A stretch of 64,000 bases of DNA from positions 124,001 through 188,000 of the forward strand of contig NZ_JFKE01000002.1 in the NCBI RefSeq assembly GCF_000647975.1. The letters run 5' to 3'. The notes under the pieces were generated by a model, which searched no databases, was not told the origin of the DNA, and saw only the letters and a list, made by a program, of their open reading frames with translations. Both the position numbers and the translations under genes were made by a program. The DNA comes from Actibacterium mucosum KCTC 23349. Lineage in GTDB: Bacteria > Pseudomonadota > Alphaproteobacteria > Rhodobacterales > Rhodobacteraceae. This document shows, piece after piece, positions 26,777-34,979 of the stretch; the first letter of the stretch is position 1; the number at the start of each line of letters is the position of its first letter.

Positions 26777-27732
26777 AGGCCCAGCGCTGAAAGGTCCGGC
26801 CCGTTGGGGACAATCCCATTTGGGTTCAGCGCGGCTATGGAATAATAGCCAGCCTTGATGTGGTCGATTTTCACAGTGCTGCGAATGCCCGGCAGGTCCA
26901 GAACCCGCTTTGTATAAGCCTGCAGAAACGGGTAATCTTCGACCCGCTTGCGATTGGTTTTGAACAGGCCGACATAGGCCGCGTCAAACCGGATCAACGT
27001 CACGAAGGCGCGTAGGTCAGTCTCGGTCAGCCGGTCGCCCAGCAAGAAATCGCGGCCATCGGACAGGCGGGTTTCCATGGCGTCCATCGTATCAAAAACG
27101 GTTGTGACGGCCTCGTTGTGCGCCTCTTGGCTTTTGGCGAACCCGGCTTTGTAGACGCCGTTGTTAAAGGGTTCGTAGATCGCGTCGTTCAGCACGTCGA
27201 TCTGATCCACCAGATCTTCGGGGCGCAGATCAACGTCATTGGCCAGATCGCCAAACCCGGAATTCATGATCCGCAGAATGTCGGCGCTTTCGTTGTTCAC
27301 GATGGTTTTGCGGGCCTTGTCCCACAGAACCGGCACCGTGGCGCGGCCATTCACCGCCGGGTCCGAGATCGAATAAAGCTGGTGCAAGAACCGCGCGCCG
27401 ATTTGGTCGTCTGCGCCGGAAGAGCCGGGAAAGTCGCCAAACTCCCACCCGTTGTCACCAAGCCGTGGGTCGACGACCGAGACCGAGATAACATCGCTGA
27501 GCCCTTTGAGCTGCCGCGCCATCAAGGTACGCGAGGCCCATGGGCAGATGTAAGCCACATAGAGGTGATACCGGCCGGCCTCGGCCGGAAAAGCGCGCTG
27601 ACCTTCGGGGCCCGGTGCCCCATCCGGGGTGATCCAGTCACGAAACGTGGATGTCTGCCGCACGAAACGCCCTTTGGCGTCGGATTTCTGAAAGGGGTCC
27701 CAAGAGTTGGACCATTTGCCATCTACAAGCAT
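26773..27732 (-). CDS. Glutathionyl-hydroquinone reductase (Xi-class GST, YqjG family)
   Basis: A 319-residue two-domain thioredoxin-fold transferase. The catalytic Cys lies in VAYICPWASRTLMA (about residue 65), followed by the NNESADILRIMN loop. The C-terminal helical domain has EPFNNGVYKAGFAKSQEAHNEAV and ends FLLGDRLTETDLRAFVTLIRFD..., the family hallmarks. It reduces glutathionylated hydroquinones. The ATG at 27732 has GGAGGCAGAG upstream; an in-frame TTG 12 nt earlier is less likely. It is downstream of a LysR gene on the same strand. Confidence 0.87.
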   Translation of the reverse strand: MLVDGKWSNSWDPFQKSDAKGRFVRQTSTFRDWITPDGAPGPEGQRAFPAEAGRYHLYVAYICPWASRTLMARQLKGLSDVISVSVVDPRLGDNGWEFGDFPGSSGADDQIGARFLHQLYSISDPAVNGRATVPVLWDKARKTIVNNESADILRIMNSGFGDLANDVDLRPEDLVDQIDVLNDAIYEPFNNGVYKAGFAKSQEAHNEAVTTVFDTMDAMETRLSDGRDFLLGDRLTETDLRAFVTLIRFDAAYVGLFKTNRKRVEDYPFLQAYTKRVLDLPGIRSTVKIDHIKAGYYSIAALNPNGIVPNGPDLSALGL

Positions 27733-27809
27733 CTCTGCCTCCAATTTCCATTGGAGCCATAGTTACTCAGCGCTGATGTGTTTATAAATATGGGTCATGT
27801 GTATTCATT

Positions 27810-27826
27810 ATCCACATTTCGTGGAT
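27810..27826. promoter_or_regulatory. Inverted repeat ATCCAC-N5-GTGGAT
   Basis: A 6-bp stem with 5-bp spacer, in the 94-bp gap between the LysR gene and the quinone reductase gene (both minus strand), immediately after the LysR stop. It could be a weak terminator or operator. Confidence 0.35.
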
Positions 27827-28726
27827 TTATGGTGCTGTGATACTGCGGTCCAGCCGTGCAGCTATGAAGTCTACGAAGGCGCGGGTTTTTGCCGACAGGT
27901 GGCGGTTTGGTGGGTAGACGGCATAGATATTGGCGTTGAACAGCGAGTAATCCGACAGCAATGCGATCAGACGCCCCGCCTGCAGGTCTTCACGCACCTG
28001 AAAGTACGGGATCAGGCCCACACCTTGTCCACCCAGCAAAAGAGACCGGGTAATGGTTGCGCTGTTCACACGCAGGGGGCCATTGGCCCGCAGCCGGTGG
28101 GTTTCTCCGTCCCGCGCAAAGCGCCACATGGGGGCCGTGCGAAAGTTGGTGTCAATTATACAGCGGTGGTTTTGCAGATCCTGCGGGTGAACGGGTGTAC
28201 CGGCGCGTGCAAGGTATTCCGGGCTTGCACAGAGCATGATGACAGAAGGTGCCAGTTTCCTTGCAACGAGCGAACTGTCGGGCAATTCGCCAATCCGGAT
28301 CGCGACGTCGATGCCCTCGTCCAGCAGGTCGATATACCGATTGGAAAGCGTCAGGTCGATCTCCATATCGGGGTAGGCGGCCAGAAACTCGGTGATCAGG
28401 TCCGCAAGGTGGTTTACCCCAAAATCAGATGGGGCGGTCAAGCGCAGAGTGCCGGACGGTTTCGCCCGGTGATTGCTGAGGTCGGTTTTTAAGGCTTCGA
28501 AATCTTCAACCAGTTGCAGCGCCCGATTGTAAAAGGCCTGTCCGGTCTCGGTCGGGCTGACCTTGCGCGTGGTGCGGTGGAACAGCTGTGCACCCATCTC
28601 ATCTTCCAGCGCGCGGACATATTTGCTGATCAATTGAGGGGTCGAGCCCAAACGCGTGGCTGCACCGGTGAACGACCCGCAATCAGCAACGGCCAGGTAA
28701 GCTTTCATTAAATCGATACGGTCCAT
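27827..28726 (-). CDS. LysR-family transcriptional regulator
   Basis: A 299-residue LTTR: HTH at about 1-60 (MDRIDLMKAYLAVADCGSFTGAATRLGSTPQLISKYVRALEDEMG, with LFHRTTRKVSPTETG). The substrate-binding domain follows from about 90. It resembles the CrgA/AaeR-like subgroup that commonly controls a neighbouring oxidoreductase. The adjacent downstream gene is the glutathionyl-hydroquinone reductase, so quinone or electrophile response is plausible. The 70-bp region upstream to the OmpA gene shows no obvious T-N11-A operator. Confidence 0.82.
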   Translation of the reverse strand: MDRIDLMKAYLAVADCGSFTGAATRLGSTPQLISKYVRALEDEMGAQLFHRTTRKVSPTETGQAFYNRALQLVEDFEALKTDLSNHRAKPSGTLRLTAPSDFGVNHLADLITEFLAAYPDMEIDLTLSNRYIDLLDEGIDVAIRIGELPDSSLVARKLAPSVIMLCASPEYLARAGTPVHPQDLQNHRCIIDTNFRTAPMWRFARDGETHRLRANGPLRVNSATITRSLLLGGQGVGLIPYFQVREDLQAGRLIALLSDYSLFNANIYAVYPPNRHLSAKTRAFVDFIAARLDRSITAP

Positions 28727-28796
28727 ATTCTGTATAGTATTGGCGATTAAGCCGGCAGACTATAGCCGAATTTGAGAATATCTGCTGTGCGGTCGT

Positions 28797-29342
28797 TCAG
28801 ACCCCACGACATGTGCGGGCGAATATTTCCACCCGCCGGTTCATCGGATCAGAAGGTCGGGCCGTTAGCAATAAGTCGGCCTCGCCCACGGCATCGATGT
28901 CTCGGATACGGGTTGGTGTTCCGATGGCTGTGCCAAGATAATTGGCAACGGCAACGGCGCGCTCCAGCGAAAGGTCGATGTTGATCTTATCGGACCCAGA
29001 AGCGTCGGAATGTCCTACAAGTTTCAGACATGCCTGCGCCATCGGCGACGTGTTCAGCACGCGTGCCAGCATGTCCAGCTGTGCCTTCGCGTCAGTGTCC
29101 AGCGCCGAACCGCCGCGGGGGAAGAACACGTTGTTTTCGCGATCCACCTGCGCCACGGTTTCCTTCTGCGAGGGCGCAGGTGATGGTTGAACCTGTTGCG
29201 TTTCGCCGATGATGCACCCCGGTGCAACGATGTTGAAGCGGGTCCTGATGTCGGCACATTCCTCTTCCGACAGGCTTTGCGCCGTAACCGGGCCGGCCAA
29301 TCCGAAACAGAACAGGGCAAGGGCAATTCTCAATACATGCAT
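28797..29342 (-). CDS. OmpA-family C-terminal-domain periplasmic protein
   Basis: A 181-residue protein with a signal peptide ending near GPVTAQ and an OmpA-like peptidoglycan-binding domain at about 75-181 (NVFFPRGGSALDTDAKAQLDML, LKLVGHSDASGSDKINIDLSLERA, MNRRVEIFARTC). The LVGHSDASG loop carries the Asp for diaminopimelate binding. It lacks a membrane barrel, so it is a soluble or loosely attached envelope protein. It is divergent from the acyltransferase at 29485 and similar in plan to the OmpA protein at 36337. The ATG at 29342 is used because AAAGGATGG then fits as Shine-Dalgarno. Confidence 0.8.
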   Translation of the reverse strand: MHVLRIALALFCFGLAGPVTAQSLSEEECADIRTRFNIVAPGCIIGETQQVQPSPAPSQKETVAQVDRENNVFFPRGGSALDTDAKAQLDMLARVLNTSPMAQACLKLVGHSDASGSDKINIDLSLERAVAVANYLGTAIGTPTRIRDIDAVGEADLLLTARPSDPMNRRVEIFARTCRGV

Positions 29343-29379
29343 GGCATCCATCCTTTGGCCCCACGTTGCCGCTCTAAAC

Positions 29380-29404
29380 CTAACAAATTGCTAACAAAAT
29401 TTTC
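29380..29404. repeat. Tandem CTAACAAA element in the divergent promoter
   Basis: CTAACAAATTG (29380-29390) directly followed by CTAACAAAATTTTC (29391-29404), 11 bp apart. Similar elements occur before the ABC protein gene at 41385-41449. It probably marks a shared control site of the polysaccharide locus. Further on, GATTAACCCG near 29422 has a TTAACC half-site. The rest of 29352-29484 shows nothing else. Confidence 0.4.
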
Positions 29405-29484
29405 TGGCCTCTCAGGGATTTGATTAACCCGTTTTTCAAGAATCTCGCCAAGTCTGGCGGGGATCGAACTGTACGAGTGGGCAG

Positions 29485-30618
29485 ATGACCGAACAGGTGA
29501 GAATGGTGTGGCTGGACGCGCTGCGGTTGATCGCAGGTGTGTCGATGGTTGGGCTGCACGCCACCGCCGACAGTATGGGCCAACCCTTCGCGGCTTTTGA
29601 AACGTCTGAGCGCATTGCCCCGATGCTTCTTCGGGCAGTGATCTACACGGCTCGTACAGAGTTGTTTCTGATTATTTCGGTCTTTCTGCTGTTACTGGCC
29701 TTGGAGACACGCCCCAAAACCTATGCAGCCGTTATGCGCATTCAGGCCCGTCGGCTGTTGGTGCCTTTTGCGTTTTGGACGCTGTTCTATGCAGCCTACA
29801 ACCTGATCAAGGCCGAAACGTTCGGTTATGCCGCGCCTTATATCGACCAGCTGAGCAAGCCTTTTGAATGGTTTGGGTTTTTCCTTTTGGGCGATGTCAA
29901 ATACCACATGCATTTCATTCCAACCCTGTTTGGTCTTTTGCTGTTCTATCCACTTTTCCGATTGGCGCAGCAGTTTCCCATGATTGGATTGATGGTGCTG
30001 GCTTGCCTTGCCGCCAAGCGCGAAATGGACGTGTTCGTCTGGTCCACCTTCTGGGGGCAGGAGGGGCTGCCATATCTTGTGCGGGGGGTGAAGATCCTGA
30101 CCTATTGTGGGTATGGAATGGTCGCAGGCGCTGCTCTGGGGATCTGGCAACAGGTCGAGCCCGCAGTGAGAAGGCAGTGGTTCGTTCTGATTGCCTTTGT
30201 GGGCGCCATGCTGTTCCTGATCAAGCTCATCGCCACTTACAAAACCATCGAGACCGCCCAATGGCAGCATGGGTTCACTCCCGGATATTGGGCTGACTTT
30301 CTGATGCCTGTGGTGTTGTTCATGGGCTGCCTATGTCTGGGCCATTTGCGCTGGCCATCCGTGATTTCGAAATGGGCGCCGTATTCTTTCGGGATTTATC
30401 TGTGTCATCCGATCTTTCTGGATGTTTCCGAAATCCTGTTGCGAGGCACTGCTTGGCCACCGATTGCACAGGTGGGTTTCAAAATCGCCGTGGCAATCCC
30501 CCTGACCACGGCTCTGGTGGTTCTGCTGTCGCGGAATTCTGTGCTGGGTTGGACGGTGGGGATGGGGCATCTGCCGCGTGTTCCGGGGTTTAACAAGTTG
30601 AAAGTAAAGGGAATATGA
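29485..30618 (+). CDS. Acyltransferase 3 family membrane protein
   Basis: A 377-residue protein with about ten membrane helices. It opens with the family motif VWLDALRLIAGVSMVGLHA, whose conserved R and H are expected in acyltransferase-3 O-acetylases, and ends near GIYLCHPIFLDVSEILL with the conserved catalytic-site His region. It likely transfers acetyl or succinyl from the cytoplasm to a polysaccharide in the periplasm. It is the first gene of a plus-strand run including a GT2 and DUF3131 protein; only one base separates it from the next gene. Confidence 0.82.
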   Translation: MTEQVRMVWLDALRLIAGVSMVGLHATADSMGQPFAAFETSERIAPMLLRAVIYTARTELFLIISVFLLLLALETRPKTYAAVMRIQARRLLVPFAFWTLFYAAYNLIKAETFGYAAPYIDQLSKPFEWFGFFLLGDVKYHMHFIPTLFGLLLFYPLFRLAQQFPMIGLMVLACLAAKREMDVFVWSTFWGQEGLPYLVRGVKILTYCGYGMVAGAALGIWQQVEPAVRRQWFVLIAFVGAMLFLIKLIATYKTIETAQWQHGFTPGYWADFLMPVVLFMGCLCLGHLRWPSVISKWAPYSFGIYLCHPIFLDVSEILLRGTAWPPIAQVGFKIAVAIPLTTALVVLLSRNSVLGWTVGMGHLPRVPGFNKLKVKGI

Positions 30619-30619
30619 C

Positions 30620-31870
30620 ATGCTGACACGTTTGACCCTATTGTCGCCTGGCGAGGCGATGATCAAAGTTGACGGGGCGTTGCGCTCCGATTCTATGGTG
30701 GGGTTGCGGCTTTCCATGGAGCAGGCGTTGCAATCAGGATGCAGTGCAATTCTGTTTGACCTTTCCCGGGTAAGTCGCATGGATTTCGGCGGCGCCGGCG
30801 TTTTGGCCGAGTTGGCTGGCCTGGCCCCGACAGGGACGCAGGTGGCGTATTGCGGATTGCGGCAGCGCGCGCGCGCGCGGTTGCAATCCACAGGGATGGA
30901 CAGCTGTTTACCGCTGTTCGACAATGTAGACGCGGCACGGAGTTCTGACAGTTTCCGGTTGCAGGCCGTGCGGGGCATGCAGGCGATTGTCCTGTTCGAC
31001 GCCGAGTTTCCGGCATTGGCTGGCTTTCCCGTTCGTCCAGAGATGTTGGACGTCATGGATCGCCCGATGCTGCAACATGTCGTGGAGTTCCTCGTAAAAA
31101 ATGGCGTCAGCCAGGTGGTTCTTGCCGCCTCGCAGCAACGGGACTTCTTGCGGCTGCACTTCGTTTCGCAACCCGGGTTGGCGCGCCATTTGGTGTTTGT
31201 CGCACCGGAGATTGCGCAGAACGGATTGGGGCATGTCGCCCGCTCGGTGCTGCCGGTTTCGCGCGAACTTTTGCTGCTGGACGCGAACACTTTGCCGGAT
31301 TTCGATCTGGCCGCAATGGTGATGCAACATCGCGACAGCCAACGGAACGGGACATTTGCGCGGGGCCAAAACGGCGACGTTGCCGGCGCTGCAATTGTCG
31401 ACCCCCGCAAGCTGGAACTGCCTAGTGTGCACTCGGTCGGGGCCTTGGCGCGCCATCTTGCGAACTGGCCCTCGGTTGGTGATTTCACCGTCGATGGCGC
31501 CGGGCCTGTGATCTCTCCGGCCAGCCTCTTTGCCTCTGCTTGCGAGCGGTTGCATCGCCACGCAGGCGACAGTTGCACGCGGCAGGCTGCGCTGGATCGC
31601 GGTGCAGTTATCGCCCGGCGGGCAAGCATCACGGGGCCCTGCTATATTGGGGCCGGTGCCGAAATCGGTGCGGGTGCCGAAATCCGCGGCCCAGTGATCA
31701 TCGGGCGTGACTGTCGCGTCGAAGCGCAGGCCACGATCAGCCAAAGCCTTGTTCTGCCCGGCGCGCATGTACGGCGCGGGGCCCTTCTGGACGGGCAAAT
31801 CGTGGGCGATGACTGGGCGATCCAGCATGGCGGGAACCTGGCATCTGCCGCATTGGCCAATTCCGCCTGA
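30620..31870 (+). CDS. STAS - degenerate nucleotidyltransferase - hexapeptide fusion
   Basis: A 416-residue cytoplasmic protein of three parts. Residues 1-110 fit a STAS domain (SAILFDLSRVSRMDFGGAGVLAEL), but the usual phosphorylatable Ser in D-S-S-G is replaced by F-G-G. Residues 115-270 resemble sugar-phosphate nucleotidyltransferases (MLDVMDRPMLQHVVEFLVKNGVSQVVLA), with the nucleotide-binding GGxGTR loop missing. About 330-400 is a left-handed beta-helix with hexad repeats (ITGPCYIGAGAEIGAGAEIRG). It is probably a non-catalytic scaffold or regulator of the neighbouring glycosyltransferase. It lies 1 bp after the acyltransferase stop and 23 bp before GT2. Confidence 0.75.
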   Translation: MLTRLTLLSPGEAMIKVDGALRSDSMVGLRLSMEQALQSGCSAILFDLSRVSRMDFGGAGVLAELAGLAPTGTQVAYCGLRQRARARLQSTGMDSCLPLFDNVDAARSSDSFRLQAVRGMQAIVLFDAEFPALAGFPVRPEMLDVMDRPMLQHVVEFLVKNGVSQVVLAASQQRDFLRLHFVSQPGLARHLVFVAPEIAQNGLGHVARSVLPVSRELLLLDANTLPDFDLAAMVMQHRDSQRNGTFARGQNGDVAGAAIVDPRKLELPSVHSVGALARHLANWPSVGDFTVDGAGPVISPASLFASACERLHRHAGDSCTRQAALDRGAVIARRASITGPCYIGAGAEIGAGAEIRGPVIIGRDCRVEAQATISQSLVLPGAHVRRGALLDGQIVGDDWAIQHGGNLASAALANSA

Positions 31871-31893
31871 ACTGTAAGAGGGAGCCCGTTTAC

Positions 31894-33690
31894 ATGCCCG
31901 TGCCCTATTTCAGAAAATTCGAAGGTAATTTTCCGCAAACCGCCAGCGCTATGTCCGCCAGGCGAGAGGCGGTTTGGCACCTTTTGGCCGGTATTACCGT
32001 TGGGTTGGGCGCGTATTACCTTTGGTGGCGCTGGACACAGTCGTTGAACCCGGACGCGCTGTTGTTTTCGACGGCAGTGGCCCTGGCAGAGACGGCTGCG
32101 TATCTCGGGTCGCTTTTGTTCTTCTACGACATTTGGCGAGAGGACGACACACCATGGCAATCGCCGCCAACCACGCGACGCGAGGCGTGTCTGGAGGGGG
32201 ATGGATCAATCACGGTGGATCTGTTCATTACAACATACGACGAAGAAGTGGATGTGGTTGAGCCGTCTGTCCTGGACGCATTGAAATTAGTTGTCCCCAA
32301 GCAGACCCGGTTGACCATCCATGTGCTGGATGACGGTGATCGCCCGATTATCGCCCAGATGGCCAAACGGCACGGTGTGAACTACATATCCCGGCAGGAA
32401 AACACCGGGTTCAAAGCGGGCAACCTGCGCAACGCCTTGTTTCGAACCAGCGGGGATTTTCTGGTGATCTGCGATGCCGACACACGAGTTTTGCCGGGGA
32501 TGCTTATGAACACCCTTGGCTATTTTCGAGCCCCCGATGTCGCCTGGGTCCAAACACCACACTGGTTCTATGATATCCCTGAAGGTCAGGATTGGGCACG
32601 ATGGTTGGCCGCACGAAAAATTCCATTTCCGAATGTCCTGGCAAGTTTGTTTCGGTTTGCATCCGGCAAAGCGCGGGTTGGTGCCGACCCCTATCTGTCC
32701 AACAGCGGCCTGTTCTTTGACGTTATTCAACGCAGGCGCAACCGGCACGGTGCTTCCTTTTGCTGCGGCGCAGGGTCGATACACCGGCGCGAAGCCATTT
32801 TCGAAAACGCCCTACAGCAAAAATCAAATGCCGTGCGCCGCCTGTCGCAGAAAACCGGGGCCGAGCCCCGAAGTGTTGCGGGAACACAGTCTTTGCAACC
32901 CTACAGGTTTCATGTTTCCGAAGATATTTACACCTCGATCCTTCTGCACAGCGACAGCACGCGACATTGGCGGTCTGTCTACCATCCTGGTCCACAGGCG
33001 CGCATGCTATCGCCTTGGTCCATCGACGCGTGGACGACGCAAAAGCTCAAATATGCGGGCGGTACTTTCGACATCATGTTGCGAGCCAATCCTCTGTTCC
33101 GGCGTGGCATGAAATGGCAGACCAAGCTGCACTATCTTGCTACGTTCTGGTCGTATCTGGGGGTTCTGTGGATGCCCGTGTTGCTTCTGGCCCCGGTTGT
33201 CGCGATGTTCACTGGAATTGCACCGGTCGAGGCCTACTCGCTGGCGTTTTTTCTGCATCTTGTCCCGTTGTTGGTTGCCAATGAATTGGCCGTCAGTGTT
33301 GGGTGCAAGCAGCATGACCCGGGGCCGGGGCGACTGTTGGCCATTGCCACCTTGCCGATCCAGCTGCGCGCGTTCGTGATGGTCTTGCGGGGTAAGCGGC
33401 CGCGCTTTCCACCGACGCCCAAGACACCAGGATCGCGGGCCGAATACCGGCGCGTCTACCCCAATATCGCGGTGTTGGCGCTGTTTATCGCGGCCGCGAT
33501 CGTGGGCGTTCTGAACTACCTACGTGGTGCCGAAGGATTCACCGAACCTGTTCTGATCGTGAATCTTTTCTGGCTCGGCTGGAACGCGCTGGCCATGGTC
33601 CGCGCCATCTTGGCGGCTGGCTGGACCGATCCCGAACCTCAATCTCAGTCCCATGCCGGAGTTGAAGCCGATGCCGTTGTTCACGCGTAA
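31894..33690 (+). CDS. Family 2 glycosyltransferase, cellulose-synthase-like
   Basis: A 598-residue inner-membrane processive glycosyltransferase. Two N-terminal helices (about 25-90) are followed by the GT-A domain with VLDDGDRP, the DxD in VICDADTRVLPG and the catalytic Asp in SEDIYTSI. About five C-terminal helices follow. The usual Q-x-x-R-W is replaced by QKLKYAGG, so Arg-Trp becomes Lys-Tyr. No PilZ domain follows. The chain would be made and moved across the membrane, and c-di-GMP control by PilZ is absent. The enzyme belongs to the BcsA/beta-glucan synthase group; the polymer is unknown. Confidence 0.82.
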   Translation: MPVPYFRKFEGNFPQTASAMSARREAVWHLLAGITVGLGAYYLWWRWTQSLNPDALLFSTAVALAETAAYLGSLLFFYDIWREDDTPWQSPPTTRREACLEGDGSITVDLFITTYDEEVDVVEPSVLDALKLVVPKQTRLTIHVLDDGDRPIIAQMAKRHGVNYISRQENTGFKAGNLRNALFRTSGDFLVICDADTRVLPGMLMNTLGYFRAPDVAWVQTPHWFYDIPEGQDWARWLAARKIPFPNVLASLFRFASGKARVGADPYLSNSGLFFDVIQRRRNRHGASFCCGAGSIHRREAIFENALQQKSNAVRRLSQKTGAEPRSVAGTQSLQPYRFHVSEDIYTSILLHSDSTRHWRSVYHPGPQARMLSPWSIDAWTTQKLKYAGGTFDIMLRANPLFRRGMKWQTKLHYLATFWSYLGVLWMPVLLLAPVVAMFTGIAPVEAYSLAFFLHLVPLLVANELAVSVGCKQHDPGPGRLLAIATLPIQLRAFVMVLRGKRPRFPPTPKTPGSRAEYRRVYPNIAVLALFIAAAIVGVLNYLRGAEGFTEPVLIVNLFWLGWNALAMVRAILAAGWTDPEPQSQSHAGVEADAVVHA

Positions 33691-34978
33691 TTCCCGCTCG
33701 AGCCTTGTTTTTGTCGTAGGGCTCCTGGCGGCTTCAAGCCTGGCCGTGGCGCTGGACGCCGCAGGCCGGCAATGGGGATATGCCCGTGCTCTGGCGGAAG
33801 CGCCCGACAGCAATGGGGCGATTGATATCGCCGCGCAACGGGCGTTGACGCACGAAGAGGTGCATGCCGCGCGCATCGCGTGGGCGTATTTTCAATCCAA
33901 TACGCAACCCGAAACCGGCTGGGTGGACTCGGTGGCGGGGTTCCCCGGCGCAACCATGTGGGACCAGGGATCTTACCTGTTTGCCTTGGTGTCGGCCTGG
34001 AAGCTGGACCTGATTTCTGCGAATGAATTCGCCAACAGGGCCACTGCAATTCTGGATGCGTTTGACCGGATGCCGCTTTTTGACAACCAATTGCCGAACA
34101 AGGCCTATCACACGCAAACCCTGCAAATGGTGGATTATGACAACACGGTAGTGGAAGGGGGGATCGGGTGGTCTGCATTGGATGTTGCGCGCATTCTTCT
34201 GGCGTTGCGGGTTCTGGAGGCACGTGCCCCCGAATTTGGTGACCGGGTGCGCAGGATCACTGCGGTCTGGGATTTGCACGCCATGACACAAAAAGGCGAG
34301 CTTTGGGGGAAAGCTTCAGGAGATGGCGAGGCGCGGTACCTGCAGGAAGGCCGCCTGGGCTACGAGCAATACGGCGCGCGGGCTGCCGCACTTTGGGGCC
34401 AGGACGTGACCGAGGCGATCTCCGCCCGCCGCGCGTTGCAGTGGCGCGATATCGGGGATGTTGCCGTTGCGATCGACACCCGCGACCACCGCACCTTTCG
34501 CGCGATCACGCCCATCCTCAGCGAACCCTACATTTTGCAGGGGATCGAATTGGGGCTGAACAGCGAAAGTGCGGCATTGGCGGCGCAAGTCTATCGTGCG
34601 CAAGTGGCCAGGTATGAAGACACCGGTCATTGGACCATGGTTTCGGAAGATCACATCGACCAAGCGCCGCATTTTCTGTACAATTCGGTCTACGGCAACG
34701 GTCGGGAATGGGCGGTTCTGACCGAAGACGGCGTGCATCACCCCGACCTGCGTACAGTCAGCGTAAAAGCAACCTTTGGTTGGAACGCGCTGTATGGGAC
34801 TGAGTATACAGCAAAGCTGTTGTCCGAATTGATGCCGCTAGGCAATGTTGAAAAAGGGTGGCCGGCCGGGCGATACGAGCATGATGGTCGTGTCAACGAG
34901 GTCTATACGCTGAACACGAATGCCGTTGTGTTGGAGGCTTTGCATTTCAAAGCACATGGTCCACTTCTGGCGCGTTGA
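33671..34978 (+). CDS. DUF3131 protein, membrane-anchored
   Basis: A 435-residue protein: one N-terminal helix (SSLVFVVGLLAASSLAVAL), then a DUF3131 domain with (alpha/alpha) barrel character, including GWVDSVAGFPGATMWDQGSYL, LFDNQLPNKAYHTQTLQMV and the closing LNTNAVVLEALHFKAHGP. Members of this family occur next to processive glycosyltransferases and may process glycans in the periplasm. No catalytic residue is established. The ATG at 33671 has GGAG 9 nt upstream; an ATG at 33653 is possible. It overlaps the GT2 stop, so it is translationally coupled. A paralogue lies at 39647. Confidence 0.78.
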   Translation: MPLFTRNSRSSLVFVVGLLAASSLAVALDAAGRQWGYARALAEAPDSNGAIDIAAQRALTHEEVHAARIAWAYFQSNTQPETGWVDSVAGFPGATMWDQGSYLFALVSAWKLDLISANEFANRATAILDAFDRMPLFDNQLPNKAYHTQTLQMVDYDNTVVEGGIGWSALDVARILLALRVLEARAPEFGDRVRRITAVWDLHAMTQKGELWGKASGDGEARYLQEGRLGYEQYGARAAALWGQDVTEAISARRALQWRDIGDVAVAIDTRDHRTFRAITPILSEPYILQGIELGLNSESAALAAQVYRAQVARYEDTGHWTMVSEDHIDQAPHFLYNSVYGNGREWAVLTEDGVHHPDLRTVSVKATFGWNALYGTEYTAKLLSELMPLGNVEKGWPAGRYEHDGRVNEVYTLNTNAVVLEALHFKAHGPLLAR

Positions 34979-34979
34979 T

